From DASRSS01 sp963799045 (lineage in GTDB: Bacteria > Actinomycetota > Actinomycetes > Mycobacteriales > Jatrophihabitantaceae): DNA of 64,000 nt. Under the pieces are notes generated by a model. That model was not told the origin of the DNA. It ran no database searches and was given only the letters and a program-made list of their open reading frames with translations. A program made the translations under genes and the position numbers. Shown one piece after another: positions 48,051 through 57,483 of the stretch (its first letter is position 1; every line of letters begins with the position of its first letter). Location of the stretch: the NCBI GenBank assembly GCA_963799045.1, contig CAWCVN010000007.1:434001-498000 (forward strand). The letters run 5' to 3'.

Positions 48051-50216
48051 ATCGCAGCTCGGACAGCCAGCGGGCGTGCTGGGCCGTCGAGAGCATCGCA
48101 AGCGTCGACTCGGCGCCCTGGTTGCGGTTGGGTCCGGCCGGCCTCCAGCCCGTCGTAGCCGGCTCCGGTCTCGGCGTCGAACATCGGCGTTGCTGCGTCG
48201 TTGTGGCCGAGGAACCAGTCCCACGCAAGGCGCACGCCCACCAGCCAGCGCGGGTCGCCGGTCGCCCGGTAGGCGCTGGCGCAGGCATCAGCGAGCGCAG
48301 CGACCTCGATCGGTTGCTGGTCGAACAGCGGGCCGATCTCGCCGCGACCGCGACCGCCGACCGGCGTGACCGACAGGTGGCCGTCGACGCGTCTCGATCC
48401 GCAGCAGGAACTCGAGCAGCACCAGCCCGCGCTCGAGCGTCGGGCCGTCCTCGAGCGCTGCACCGGCGACGATGAGGGCCTCGGCGACGGTGCCGTTGCC
48501 GTAGCGCAGGCGCGGCTCCGGCCACGGCCAGGCGGGATCGGGCGCGACCGGGCCGATGCAGGTGACCGCGTCTACCAACACGCCGCGCGCCGGCGGCGTC
48601 CGCCGGCTGCACGCGCAGGACCTCGGCGGCACCGAGGGCCGCGTAGGCCATTGCCCGGCGCGTGTGGTCGACCGCTGCTGCAGCGGCGATCTGGAAGCCG
48701 GCCAGCGCCGGTGCCCGCACGTGTCGGAGTGTGGCGTGGGCCGCGGCGACACCGAGGCCCCACAAGGCCCGTCCCCACCAGTCGCCGACGCCCGGCTCGT
48801 CGAGCCAGGCGCCGTCGGCGTCCATCCGGTTGCGGCAGGTGCCGTCGGGTTGGATCCCGGCCAGGACGAAGTCGAGGTAGTGCCGCTCCAGGCGGCGCAC
48901 GCTGGAGTCGGGACTGGGCTCGCGGCAGACGACGACGAGCCCGCGGGCGACGTCGTCGACGCAGTAGCCGTGTTCGCGGCGGGGCAGCGACAACCGCGCG
49001 TGCTCGAACAGGCCACGGTGGTCGGTGAGCCTGCAGCAGGTGGTCGAAGACCGGCACCGGCCCGACGGCCGCTGATCACGCGGCGATGCCGGCCTCGATG
49101 AGCTCGGCCGCCAACGCCGCGGTACAGCTCGGCGACGGCGGGCCACAGCAGCCGGGGCGCGTTCGCCGCGGCGGCGTGCGCCATGCGCGCGGCCAGCTCG
49201 CCGCTGCGTGATCAGCGTGCGCAGGGCCACCGCGATCTCGTCCGGGCTGCGGTGCGAGACCACGATGCCGGCGCCGGCGCCGAGCAGCTCGACCGCGTGC
49301 GGGAAGCCGGTGGCGACAACGGGCTTGCCGGCGGCGACGGCCTCGATCAGCACACCGGAGGTGACCTGATCGACCGAGTCGTACGGGAGCAGCACGACGT
49401 CGGCGGACTGCACCAGCGCTGCCAGCGCGTGCGGATCGCGGTATCGGCCGTCGAAGGTGACCGTGGCGCCCAGCCCGAGCGTCGCGTGCGCGTTCCTGCA
49501 GCGCGATGCGGTACGCCTCGCCCTCGCGCAGCACAACCTTCGGGTGCGTCTGCCCGGCCACGAGGTAGGTCGCGGGCGAGGTCGCGCAGTTGCGCCATCG
49601 CCTCGATTCCCCACTCGATGCCCTTGCCCGGGACCCAAGCAGCCCCCAGGTGAGGACTGTCGGCCGGCCGCTGCGGAACACGGCCGCGGTCCGGGCGGTC
49701 GACGGGCGGCATGCTGGGTGCGCCGTGCGCGATGATGCTGCACCTTGCGGATGTCGACGTCGTATCCGGCCGCGAGGCGGTCCCGGCCGGTCATCGTCAT
49801 CGTCACGACGGCGTCCGCCTTGGCCACGACGGCCTCGAGGACCTCGCGCTGGTGCCGTGTCGGGCTCGAGCAAGACGGTGTGCAGCACCACGATGGCGGG
49901 CACGCAAAGCCCGTCGAGCAGCGGCAGGATCTCCTCGCCGTCGAGGCCGCCGTAGACGCCGTACTCGTGTTGCACGATCGCGACATCGCAGTCGTTGAGC
50001 CGGGCGACGCCGCGATGCAGGCCGGCTCGGTCACCCATCGCGACTTGGGCGACGACCTCATGTCCCGGCCGGGCCTCCGGCGTCTCGACGAGGCGGACGA
50101 CGAGTCCTTCGTCGCCGTCGCGCGTCATGAGCGCGTCGCGCAGCGAGGCGGTGAAAGTGGCGAGCCCGCACTGGGTCGGGCGGGAAGGTGCTGACGAAGC
50201 CGAAGCGTGTGTTCAC
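48049..50216 (-). pseudogene. Glycosyltransferase plus alpha/alpha-barrel protein, frameshifted
   Basis: The GT part begins at GTG 50216: TRFGFVSTFPP, then after a shift near 50175 QCGLATFTASLRDALMTRDG, CDVAIVQHEYGVYGGLDGEE and VVLHTVLLEPDT. The donor half follows in other frames: ADAVVTMTMTGRDRL, FDGRYRDPHALAALVQSADV, LLPYDSVDQVTSGVLIEAVA. The second half, about 49080 to 48049, reads HGYCVDDVARGLVVV, YLDFVLAGIQPDGTCRNRMD and WWGRALWGLGVAAAHA, an alpha/alpha-barrel like that of unsaturated-uronyl or mannan-acting hydrolases. Ends SELR at 48049. It abuts the GH130 gene. Whether this was one gene or two cannot be told because of the frameshifts. Confidence 0.55.
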
Positions 50217-50478
50217 AGCGCGGGTGCGCCTCTCGATTGTCGGTCCCGCCGATGCGACGGCGGGGCCTCACGCGCGGTGGTTGTTCACAGTCGCGGGCAG
50301 CGTGTGTGCCGACGATCATCGATCGCGGACGCGCATCGGCGGCGTCCTGGTATCCGTCCTAGTTCCGGAATCGTCGAGGCTAACGGACACATCGCGAAGC
50401 GGGCGTTGCGGTCACTCTACGCCATCGAAGACGAGCGTGACCGCTGCGTCTGATGCGGGCCGACGGAGGCACCCGCGG

Positions 50479-51499
50479 CTCAAGGCGCCAGGTGAGTCAC
50501 GACGCGCCTGCTCGCGGCGCGCAGCGGGGCACCCATCGCGTGCAGATGGGCCAGCGCCGCGCGGTACGAGCCGAGCAGGGACGTCTCGCAGTAGGGCACC
50601 CCGAGCGCCGCGCAGTAGCGCGCGGACGATGGGCTGGGCGTGGCGCAGCGAGCCACGCGGCATGCTCGGGAACAGGTGATGCTCGATCTGGTAGTTCAGC
50701 CCGCCGAGGGCGAAGTCGGTGAACCACCCGCCGCGGACGTTGCGCGAGGTCAGCACCTGGCGCCGGAGGAAGTCGAGGTTGTCCGCCGCCGCGATGATCG
50801 GCATGCCCTTGTGGTTCGGCGCGAACGTGGAGCCCATGTAGATGCCCCACACCGCCTGGTGGACGGCGGCGAACGCCACCGCCTTCTCCGGCGAGAGCAC
50901 CAGCAGCAGCAGCGCCGCATACAGCCCGGCGTGCGCAATCAGGCCGAACGCCTCGGCGCGGCGGCTGCCGCCACGGACGCTGCGGTACCTGTCGGAGCAC
51001 CACCGCCGCGCACGCTGTCGACGTGCAGGCTGATGCCCTCGAGCGTGAGCAGCGGGAAGAACAGCCAGGCCTGGCGGCGCGCGATGAACCGGCTGACCGC
51101 GCCGGTGCGCTTCGCGGCCTGGGCGGCGGTGAAGGCCAGCACGCCGTCACCGACGTCCGGGTCGCGATCCTCGTGATTCGGGTTGGCGTGGTGCCGGTTG
51201 TGCGTATCGACCCACCAGCCGTAGCTGAGCCCGACGAGGACGTTGCCGAGCACTCGGCCGAGCGCGTCGTTCCATCGCCGCCGGCCGAAGACCGCCTGGT
51301 GGCCCGCGTCATGGCCGAGGAAGGCCACCTGACCCCATACCACTCCGAAGACGACGGCGTTGATCATCTGGAACCAGGAGTTGCCGAGCCAGACGACGGC
51401 CACGCAGATCGCCGCGTAGGACCCGAGTGTCAGTATCGCGCGTACCGCATATGAGACCAAGCGCCGTTCGAACAGTCCCGCGTTGCGGACCCGCCGCAA
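50479..51499 (-). pseudogene. Membrane fatty-acid desaturase, frameshifted
   Basis: All three histidine boxes are present: LGHDAGHQAVFG, THNRHHANPNHEDRDPD and GGLNYQIEHHLFPSMPRG, with the paired hydrophobic helices between them. These di-iron enzymes introduce double bases' equivalent, i.e. C=C bonds, into lipid acyl chains. Shifts lie near 50940 (between the helix after box 2 and VHQAVWGIYMGSTFAPNHK) and near 50610 (into AHLHAMGAPLRAASRRVVTH). The 5' end is uncertain: the frame begins at a TTG at 51499 and coding-like sequence extends further upstream in another frame. Confidence 0.7.
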
Positions 51500-51603
51500 G
51501 CCGAACAGGCGCCGCCAGGCCTGCGGCCGACCAGGACGCCAAGCGCAGGGAGCTCGATGGCCGGATCCCCGCCCTAGGGCGGCAGCCCTGAGCAGCCGCG
51601 CGG

Positions 51604-52290
51604 CCTGGAACAGGCCAGGCAGATGCCGCCGATCTTCAGGCCGGCCTTGCCGGCCTCGCCGGGCTCGTCGCCGACAGCCTCGGGCTCGATGAGCTGCTGG
51701 CCCGGGTGGCGGCGTTCGCGACGAATGCGGTCCCCGGGGCGGACGGCGCCGGCGTCACCTTGCTCAGGGTCGAGGGCACGGATCATCGGGTGGAGGCCCT
51801 CGCCGCCAGCGACCGCGTTCGTGACGGAGATCGACAAGATCCAGTACGTCACCGTCAAGGAAGGGCCCTGCATCACCGCCGCGCTGGAACGACGCACGGT
51901 GCGTTCGGGCTCGCTCGGCGGAGAGACGATGTGGCCGCGGTTCGGACCGCGCGTCGGCCGCCTCGGTGTGCACAGCGCGCTTTCGCTGCCGCTGCTGCTG
52001 CCCGATCAGGTCATCGGCGCGATCAACGTCTACGCCCACCGCAAGCACGTCTTCGACGACCATGCCGCGCGCCTGGGCGAGCTGTTCGCCGCACCCGCGG
52101 CAGTCGCAGTGCACAACGCGCAGGTGCTGGCGCAGGCGCAGGCGCTTGCGGTCCAGCTGCAGAAGGCGTTGACCACGCGACCGGTGATCGATCAGGCGAT
52201 CGGCTTGCTGCGCGGTCGCACCGGCGTCTCCGCGGAGGAAGCGTTCGAGCGGGGCACGCGGGGTATCCACGAGACGCGTCCTGATTCGGG
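51604..52290 (+). pseudogene. GAF-ANTAR regulator, frameshifted and truncated
   Basis: The GAF part reads LVADSLGLDELLARVAAFAT and NAVPGADGAGVTLLRVEG, shifts near 51812, then EIDKIQYVTVKEGPCITAAL, MWPRFGPRVGRLGVHSALSL, NVYAHRKHVFDDHAARLGEL. The ANTAR RNA-binding helix follows: ALTTRPVIDQAIGLLRGRTG-VSAEEAFER. The ANTAR domain then breaks off near 52250 where the frame becomes non-homologous. ANTAR proteins bind paired hairpins to stop transcription termination. No start codon is visible in the correct frame. Confidence 0.6.
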
Positions 52291-52385
52291 TCTCGGATTC
52301 CGCACCGTGCATCGGCGACGTGCTGTGCTCGGCGCATGGTTTGCCGGATTCGGCGCTCGGGAGCGCCCAGCGGAGCGCTGGCCTC

Positions 52386-52997
52386 GTGGAGATCACCGCG
52401 GCCCTGGCCGCCGAGTTCGCCATCCTGTCCGAAGCCCTCGACGAGGACCACGCCGACCTGACCGAGGCGCTTCACCAGTTCGTGGCTTCCGCCCGGCGAG
52501 CCGTGGGCTCGTACCTGGGCCTGACGCTGATAGCCCTCGATGCGACGTTCCCGCTCGCCCTCACGGCGATGGAGCCCTTTGCGCTGCCCGGTGACGTGCT
52601 CGGTTCGCTGGCGGTACCCCTGGCAGCCGAGAGTGCGGTCGACGGCGCGACCCACGCCGGTACGCGGCTGGTCGTGATCCTCTACACGGCGCGGCCCGGC
52701 TCGTTCGCGGGCCTGGCCGCCGACCTGTCCCGGCTCACCGGCCGCCGGCTCGGCGAGTTCGCCGTCGACGCTCACCTGCGCCTGCCTGCCGAGCAGGACT
52801 CCCACCGTGGCGTCCAGGGGTCATCCCTGGTCAACCAGGCGATCGGCGTCCTCATCGGACTCGGCCACACCCCCGAGCAGGCCGAGCGCGAGATCGACAC
52901 CCGAGCGGCCGCCGCCGGACACACCCGCCCGGAGGCCGCCGCCGGCATTCTCGCCGGGCTGCGCCCCGACCCCGCCAACCCTGACCTCGACGCCTGA
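52386..52997 (+). CDS. ANTAR-domain protein, atypical
   Basis: 203 residues. The N-terminal 130 form a GAF-like or related sensory fold (DATFPLALTAMEPFALPGDV, AGTRLVVILYTARPGSFAGL). The C-terminal 60 are an ANTAR-type three-helix unit: SSLVNQAIGVLIGLGHTPEQ, AEREIDTRAAAAGHTRPEAA. It is closely downstream of the broken GAF-ANTAR gene, so the two were probably co-transcribed. GTG at 52386 chosen because the frame before it is not coding-like. Confidence 0.65.
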   Translation: MEITAALAAEFAILSEALDEDHADLTEALHQFVASARRAVGSYLGLTLIALDATFPLALTAMEPFALPGDVLGSLAVPLAAESAVDGATHAGTRLVVILYTARPGSFAGLAADLSRLTGRRLGEFAVDAHLRLPAEQDSHRGVQGSSLVNQAIGVLIGLGHTPEQAEREIDTRAAAAGHTRPEAAAGILAGLRPDPANPDLDA

Positions 52998-53120
52998 CCG
53001 CCCCGCACCGGTTGGGCGTACGGTTGCAGTACCGAGGCTTCGTCGTTCGCCGGCAACCATGCCGGCCTCACCCCCGGCGAGAAACTGAGCGGCCCGTAGG
53101 GGCCAACACGGGGAAACGAC

Positions 53121-53216
53121 ATGACAACACCCACGGACTGGCCGGCGCCCCAGCGTGCCGTCGACTGCCGCACCAGCGGTGCCGCCATCCGGCCGACCGA
53201 TCCGGCAAGACAATGA
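53121..53216 (+). CDS. Leader-like small ORF, 31 aa
   Basis: ATG at 53121 follows GGGGAAA by five bases; the frame ends in a TGA that overlaps the ATG of the Cys-rich protein gene (ATGA at 53213). The peptide begins MTTPTDWPAPQRAVDCRTSG. The coupling suggests it is translated; it could be a leader peptide or simply a short partner. Confidence 0.35.
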   Translation: MTTPTDWPAPQRAVDCRTSGAAIRPTDPARQ

Positions 53217-53383
53217 CGGCGCCGGCCCGGCTCGCACCCGACGCCACCGACCTGCCGGTCAAGACGTGTGATGCCTGCGACCACCCAGACTCAGCGCACG
53301 ATGCCATCGCCCGCCGCTACTGCGCGGCCACGATGACCAACGCCATCTCACGTGGGTGCATCTGCCGGTCGCCGGCGACCTGA
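53213..53383 (+). CDS. Small Cys-rich protein (C-x2-C ... RGCICR type)
   Basis: 56 residues with VKTCDACDHPDSAHDAIARR and YCAATMTNAISRGCICR. The spacing C-x2-C-x-H ... C ... C-x-C recurs in very short actinobacterial proteins and would bind a metal. Its function is unknown. Translationally coupled to the small ORF upstream. Confidence 0.6.
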   Translation: MTAPARLAPDATDLPVKTCDACDHPDSAHDAIARRYCAATMTNAISRGCICRSPAT

Positions 53384-53406
53384 GCGGTCTTCGGTACCCC
53401 TGGCTC

Positions 53407-54114
53407 CTACGGTCGGTTGCGGTCGCGGAAGCGTCGCCAGTCGAAGGTCCCGCCCCACCGCGGCGCCAGCGCCGCGCGGGCCTGCTTACGAAAGTCTGTC
53501 GTCGCGGACATTCCGGCCGGCAGCACACCGGCCAGGGCACCATCGGGCGCCAGGGCCGCGAGGTCGTCGAGGCTGCACCGCATCGCGAGGTCGGGCTCGG
53601 CCGGCCAGGCGCCGATGACGATTCCGGCGAGCTGGACGCCATCTTCGGTCAGCGCCCGGACCGTCAGCGCGGTGTGGTTGATGGTGCCGAGGCCCGCAGC
53701 GGCCACGACCACCACCGGTGCCTGCAGCGCGCAGGCCAGGTCCAGCATCGTCCACGGGTTCGCACCGGCGTAGGGAACCAGCAGCCCGCCGACGCCGTCC
53801 ACGAGCACGAGGTCGTGCTCGGCGTCGAGGTCGAGGATGCGTGTCATCACCTCGCCCTGCGCCAGCGGCGGGCGTCCGCTCATCCACGCGGCGTGGTGCG
53901 GCGAGAGCGGGTCGGGGTAGCGCGCGAACTCGTGCACGTCGGTGACCTTCGCCAGCCGGCTGACCTCGGCGAGATCGCCGGGCGCACCGGCCGCGACGCC
54001 GGTCTGTGCCGGCTTGACCACCGCGACCTTGCCCTTCGCGCACGCGGCGAGCGCCGCCGTCGCGACCGTCTTGCCGACCTCGATTCCGGTGCCGCTGACG
54101 AGCACTACCGGCAC
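53407..54114 (-). CDS. bioD: Dethiobiotin synthetase
   Basis: 235 residues. P-loop VLVSGTGIEVGKTVATAALA, VVKPAQTGV (substrate Lys/Thr), VLVDGVGGLLVPYAGANPWT, and APVVVVAAAGLGTINHTALT are the classic BioD motifs. It closes the ureido ring of dethiobiotin from 7,8-diaminopelargonate, CO2 and ATP. It stands alone here without bioA, bioB or bioF. GTG at 54114 is placed just before the first beta strand. Confidence 0.9.
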   Translation of the reverse strand: MPVVLVSGTGIEVGKTVATAALAACAKGKVAVVKPAQTGVAAGAPGDLAEVSRLAKVTDVHEFARYPDPLSPHHAAWMSGRPPLAQGEVMTRILDLDAEHDLVLVDGVGGLLVPYAGANPWTMLDLACALQAPVVVVAAAGLGTINHTALTVRALTEDGVQLAGIVIGAWPAEPDLAMRCSLDDLAALAPDGALAGVLPAGMSATTDFRKQARAALAPRWGGTFDWRRFRDRNRP

Positions 54115-54330
54115 GACAACACCGCCGCGAGAAGGGGCGGCCACAGCGCGTGCCGGTCGGACGGATGCCCCCCGGCAGCGCGGCCCCGCGCGGTCAGCTC
54201 GGACGTATCGGGCACGCCCCACAGCCTCGCACGCGCCGTGAGAGGACCGTCACGCGCTCGGCCCGACCATCGGGCGGCCACCGGTGACAGCATGGACAGT
54301 GACCGTTCGGGCGCGCCTATTGGGGGAACG

Positions 54331-54555
54331 ATGTCCAGCGCCGTCGATGCACACGCACCACTCCAGCAACGCAAAGAGCAGGTGATGCTCGCCCGGCTCA
54401 CCGACCGGCTGGCCCAGCAGTTCCCGGAGCTGTCGCGCGAGGTCGTGGCGGGCACCGTGCGCGCTGCATACCGCGACTTCACCCAAAGCCGGGTGCGCGA
54501 GTTCCTGCCGATCCTGGTCGAGCGGCGGGCCCGCGCCGCCCTGCGCTCCGGCTGA
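54331..54555 (+). CDS. Small helical protein, 74 aa
   Basis: Mostly helical: QVMLARLTDRLAQQFPELSR, VVAGTVRAAYRDFTQSRVRE, FLPILVERRARAAL. The pattern fits the actinobacterial three-helix-bundle dimerisation family found as short stand-alone proteins. GGGGGAA lies upstream of the ATG. Role unknown. Confidence 0.65.
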   Translation: MSSAVDAHAPLQQRKEQVMLARLTDRLAQQFPELSREVVAGTVRAAYRDFTQSRVREFLPILVERRARAALRSG

Positions 54556-54570
54556 CCGTCGACGCGCCGT

Positions 54571-54624
54571 CGCGATCTTCCTGCGGGTGGCGCGCCGGGG
54601 CGCTGCGGACGCAGGAAGATCGCG
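54571..54624. repeat. 15-bp perfect inverted repeat, 24-base loop
   Basis: CGCGATCTTCCTGCG (54571-54585) is repeated inverted as CGCAGGAAGATCGCG (54610-54624). It begins 16 bases after the small helical gene and ends 85 bases before the CYTH-CHAD gene. It could be a terminator or a REP-like element; a shorter similar motif (GATCTTCGCG) follows at about 54661. Confidence 0.7.
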
Positions 54625-54708
54625 AACCCGGGTGGCCGAAGGCCCCTGCCCGCCCCGGCCGATCTTCGCGGACAATGGCGGGGTCGGAGTGGTGACGGAG
54701 GTTGGGGC

Positions 54709-56217
54709 ATGCCTGGAGCGCTGGAACGCGAGCTCAAGCTGCTCGCCCCCGACGAACTCGTGCTGCCGAGCCTGTCCGAGCTGCTGCCCGGGCTCGCCGA
54801 GGGAACGCCGGTGCGGCAAGCCCTCGACGCCACCTACTACGACACCGCCGATCTCGGCCTCGCCCGCTCCGGCGTCACCGTGCGCTTCCGCAGCGGCGAA
54901 GCGGGCGCCCCCTGGACGGTGAAGCTGCCCGAGAGCGCCGGCGAGTCCAGCCTGACCCGGGTCGAGGTTCGCCTGCCGGGCAGGCCGGACACGGTGCCCA
55001 CCGCGGCCCGCGACCTGGTCCGCGCCTACCTGCGCGCGCAGCGGCTGCGCCCCGTCGCGCGGGTGTGCAGCGACCGGAGCTGCACTCCGCTGCTCCAGCC
55101 CGACGGCAGCCAGGCCGCGGAACTGGTCGACGATCGCGTCTCGGTCTACGACGGCGAGGTCCTGATCAGCGCCTTCCGCGAGATCGAACTGGAACTGACC
55201 GGCGCGAGCCACCCCGGCCGACTGCTGAAGGCGGCCCGGCGGCGCCTGCTCGAGGCGGGCTGCCAGGACGAGCCGCCGAGGCCCAAGCTGGTTCGGGCCC
55301 TCGGTGAGCGCGCGGCGGCACCGCCGGACGTCGTCGTGACGCCGGTCGGCCCGAAGGCGACGCTGAGCGAGCTGATCCGCACCAGCCTGGCGAGCTCGGT
55401 GCAGCGGCTGGTGAGTCACGACGCCGCCGCACGGCTCGGCCAGGATCCCGAGGGCGTGCATCAACTTCGCGTCGCGGCGCGAACCCTGCGGTCGAACCTC
55501 AAGACGTTCGCTCCGCTGCTCGAGGACGACTGGACGGCTGCCCTGCGCGCCGAGCTGGGCTGGCTGGGTACCGAGGCGGGTAGGGTCCGCGATCTCGACG
55601 TGCTCGAGGCACGGCTGCGCAACCGGATCGACGGTCTGTGCGGCGACGACCACCGGGCGGCCACGGCGTTGATCCGAAGGCTCACCCAGCAGCGCAGGCA
55701 GGCGCGGCGGGAGATGCTCCGGGCGTTGCGCAGCCGCCGGTACGACCGATTGGTGCAGTCACTGGTGGAGGCGGCAGCGACACCACTGCTCAACGACGAC
55801 GTCCATCCGGCGGCGCCGGCGCGGGGGTTCCTGCGCGAGGCGGCCGCCCGCCAGGCGCGCCACCTGGACCGCGCCATCGCCGCGACCGCCGACCCGCCGA
55901 CAGACGCCGAGCTGCACCAGGTGCGCATCCGGGCCAAGCGGACCCGCTACGCGATCGAAGCCGCGCGGCCGGTGATCGGCAAGCCCGCGGCCAAGCACGC
56001 CGCCGCGCTCGCCGACCTGCAGGACGTTCTCGGCGACCTGCACGACTCGGTGGTGGCTGAGCGCTGGCTGCGCGCCGCGGCTGCCGACCGGCCGGAGTGT
56101 GCCCTGGCCGCGGGTCAGCTCGTCGGGATGGAGCGTGCCGACCGTGCTCGGCTGCGCGGCGAGGCCGGTGGCCTGTGGGCGCGACTCGGCGCGGACAAGC
56201 TACGCGGCTGGCTGTGA
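54709..56217 (+). CDS. CYTH-CHAD domain protein
   Basis: 502 residues. The N-terminal CYTH domain has the signature ALERELKLLA (E-x-E-x-K), ATYYDTADLGLARSGVTVRF and AFREIELELTG, an anion-binding tunnel for triphosphate chemistry. The C-terminal CHAD domain (about 220-500) is helical with conserved histidines: EGVHQLRVAARTLRSNLKTF, TDAELHQVRIRAKRTRYAIE and LQDVLGDLHDSVVA. CHAD binds polyphosphate. Likely role in polyphosphate or triphosphate handling. The gene is intact. Confidence 0.88.
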   Translation: MPGALERELKLLAPDELVLPSLSELLPGLAEGTPVRQALDATYYDTADLGLARSGVTVRFRSGEAGAPWTVKLPESAGESSLTRVEVRLPGRPDTVPTAARDLVRAYLRAQRLRPVARVCSDRSCTPLLQPDGSQAAELVDDRVSVYDGEVLISAFREIELELTGASHPGRLLKAARRRLLEAGCQDEPPRPKLVRALGERAAAPPDVVVTPVGPKATLSELIRTSLASSVQRLVSHDAAARLGQDPEGVHQLRVAARTLRSNLKTFAPLLEDDWTAALRAELGWLGTEAGRVRDLDVLEARLRNRIDGLCGDDHRAATALIRRLTQQRRQARREMLRALRSRRYDRLVQSLVEAAATPLLNDDVHPAAPARGFLREAAARQARHLDRAIAATADPPTDAELHQVRIRAKRTRYAIEAARPVIGKPAAKHAAALADLQDVLGDLHDSVVAERWLRAAAADRPECALAAGQLVGMERADRARLRGEAGGLWARLGADKLRGWL

Positions 56218-56248
56218 GCCCGTGTCCCGGTAGGCGTGCGCGGGCGGG

Positions 56249-56590
56249 TCACCACCGACGGATCTGCGAGCGCCCCGGCAGGTTGGTGTGGGTCGCCCCG
56301 CTGTAGAGCGCGATCAGGGCCGCCGCGACGCCGATCTCCAGCAGGACGGTGAGGAACCTGCCGGTACCGATGACGTGGTAGCCGAGGAAGCCACCGACGA
56401 TCGAACCGATCCAGCCGAGCAGGATCGTTCCTAACACCCCGACGTCCTGCTGACCGGGCAGGATCAGCCTGGCCAGTCCGCCGATGATGATGCCCACGAT
56501 GCCGATGCTGATCAGCGTCCAGAGGGCGAGCCCGATGATCGGCAGCACGACGAGAAGGACTATCAGGATCGCGAGCAGCACGAGCAACAT
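56249..56590 (-). CDS. GlsB/YeaQ/YmgE-type small membrane protein
   Basis: 113 residues, four hydrophobic segments: VLLAILIVLLVVLPIIGLAL, SIGIVGIIIGGLARLILPGQ, GVLGTILLGWIGSIVGGFLG and LLEIGVAAALIALYSG. The GGLARLILPG and LGWIGSIVGGFLG segments are the transglycosylase-associated protein family hallmark. The family responds to stress; its function is unclear. The first hydrophobic helix is an extra N-terminal addition. Confidence 0.8.
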   Translation of the reverse strand: MLLVLLAILIVLLVVLPIIGLALWTLISIGIVGIIIGGLARLILPGQQDVGVLGTILLGWIGSIVGGFLGYHVIGTGRFLTVLLEIGVAAALIALYSGATHTNLPGRSQIRRW

Positions 56591-56636
56591 GCTTACGACG
56601 GTACTGGTCGACGACCGGCCCGCCGGTGGGCTTCGC

Positions 56637-57482
56637 TCAGCCGGCGACGACGCGCAGCAGGTCCGCGACCACCGTGGCCATCGCTTCCCGAGCCGGCGCG
56701 AGGTACTTGCGCGGGTCCGGCGAGCCGGTGTGCGCCAGCCCCGCGCGCACCGCATCCGTGAACGCGATGTTCAGCGCCGTCCCGATGTTGATCTTAGTCA
56801 TTCCCGCGGCCACCCCGCCGCGGAGCTCGTCGTCGGACAGTCCGGAGGAACCGTGCAGCACGAGCGGCACCGGCACGGCCGCTCGCAGCCCCGCGATGAG
56901 TTCTCGGTCCAGTCGCGCCGTGCGGCTGGTCATCGCGTGCGAGCTCCCGACCGCCACGGCCAGGGCGTCGACGCCGGTCGCGGCCACGTAGGCGCGCGCC
57001 TCGGCCGGGTCGGTGCGCACCCCGGCGGCGTGGGCGCTGGCCGGCGCATCCGGCTTGCCGCCGACGTAGCCCAGCTCGGCCTCGAGCCAGATCCCCGCGC
57101 CGTGCGCCCACTGCGCCGCGGCGGCGGTCGCCTGCACGTTCTCGGCGTACGGCAGCGCACCCGCGTCGAACATCGCCGAGGAGACGCCGACGTCGACCGC
57201 CTGGCGCAGCAGCTGTTCGTCCTCGACGTGATCCAGGTGCAGACCCAGCGGGACGCTCGACGTGGCGGCGACGGCCGCCGTTGCCGCCGCGATCGGCGCC
57301 AGCCGCCCGCCGTGGAAGCGCACCGCGTTGTGGCTGATCGCGAGGATCGCCGGCAGCCCGGCCCGCTCGGCACCGGCGGCGATCGCCTCGGCGTGCTCGA
57401 CGGTGATGACGTTGAACGCCGCGATTCCCCGCTGCTGGGTGTACGCGCCGGACACCAGCTGACCGGTCGTGGTGATCGGCAT
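56637..57482 (-). CDS. Class II ketose-bisphosphate aldolase (tagatose type likely)
   Basis: 281 residues, the length of GatY/KbaY. Zinc ligands and catalytic regions: GLHLDHVEDEQLLRQAVDVG (HLDH), LEAELGYVGG, SSHAMTS, VPLVLHGSSGLSDDELRG (HG-S-G) and MTKINIGTALNIAF. It splits a ketose 1,6-bisphosphate into dihydroxyacetone phosphate and glyceraldehyde 3-phosphate. Last gene of the amino-sugar operon, starting just after the PfkB stop, which makes tagatose or fructose bisphosphate its substrate. Tagatose is favoured by context only. Confidence 0.85.
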   Translation of the reverse strand: MPITTTGQLVSGAYTQQRGIAAFNVITVEHAEAIAAGAERAGLPAILAISHNAVRFHGGRLAPIAAATAAVAATSSVPLGLHLDHVEDEQLLRQAVDVGVSSAMFDAGALPYAENVQATAAAAQWAHGAGIWLEAELGYVGGKPDAPASAHAAGVRTDPAEARAYVAATGVDALAVAVGSSHAMTSRTARLDRELIAGLRAAVPVPLVLHGSSGLSDDELRGGVAAGMTKINIGTALNIAFTDAVRAGLAHTGSPDPRKYLAPAREAMATVVADLLRVVAG

Positions 57483-57483
57483 C

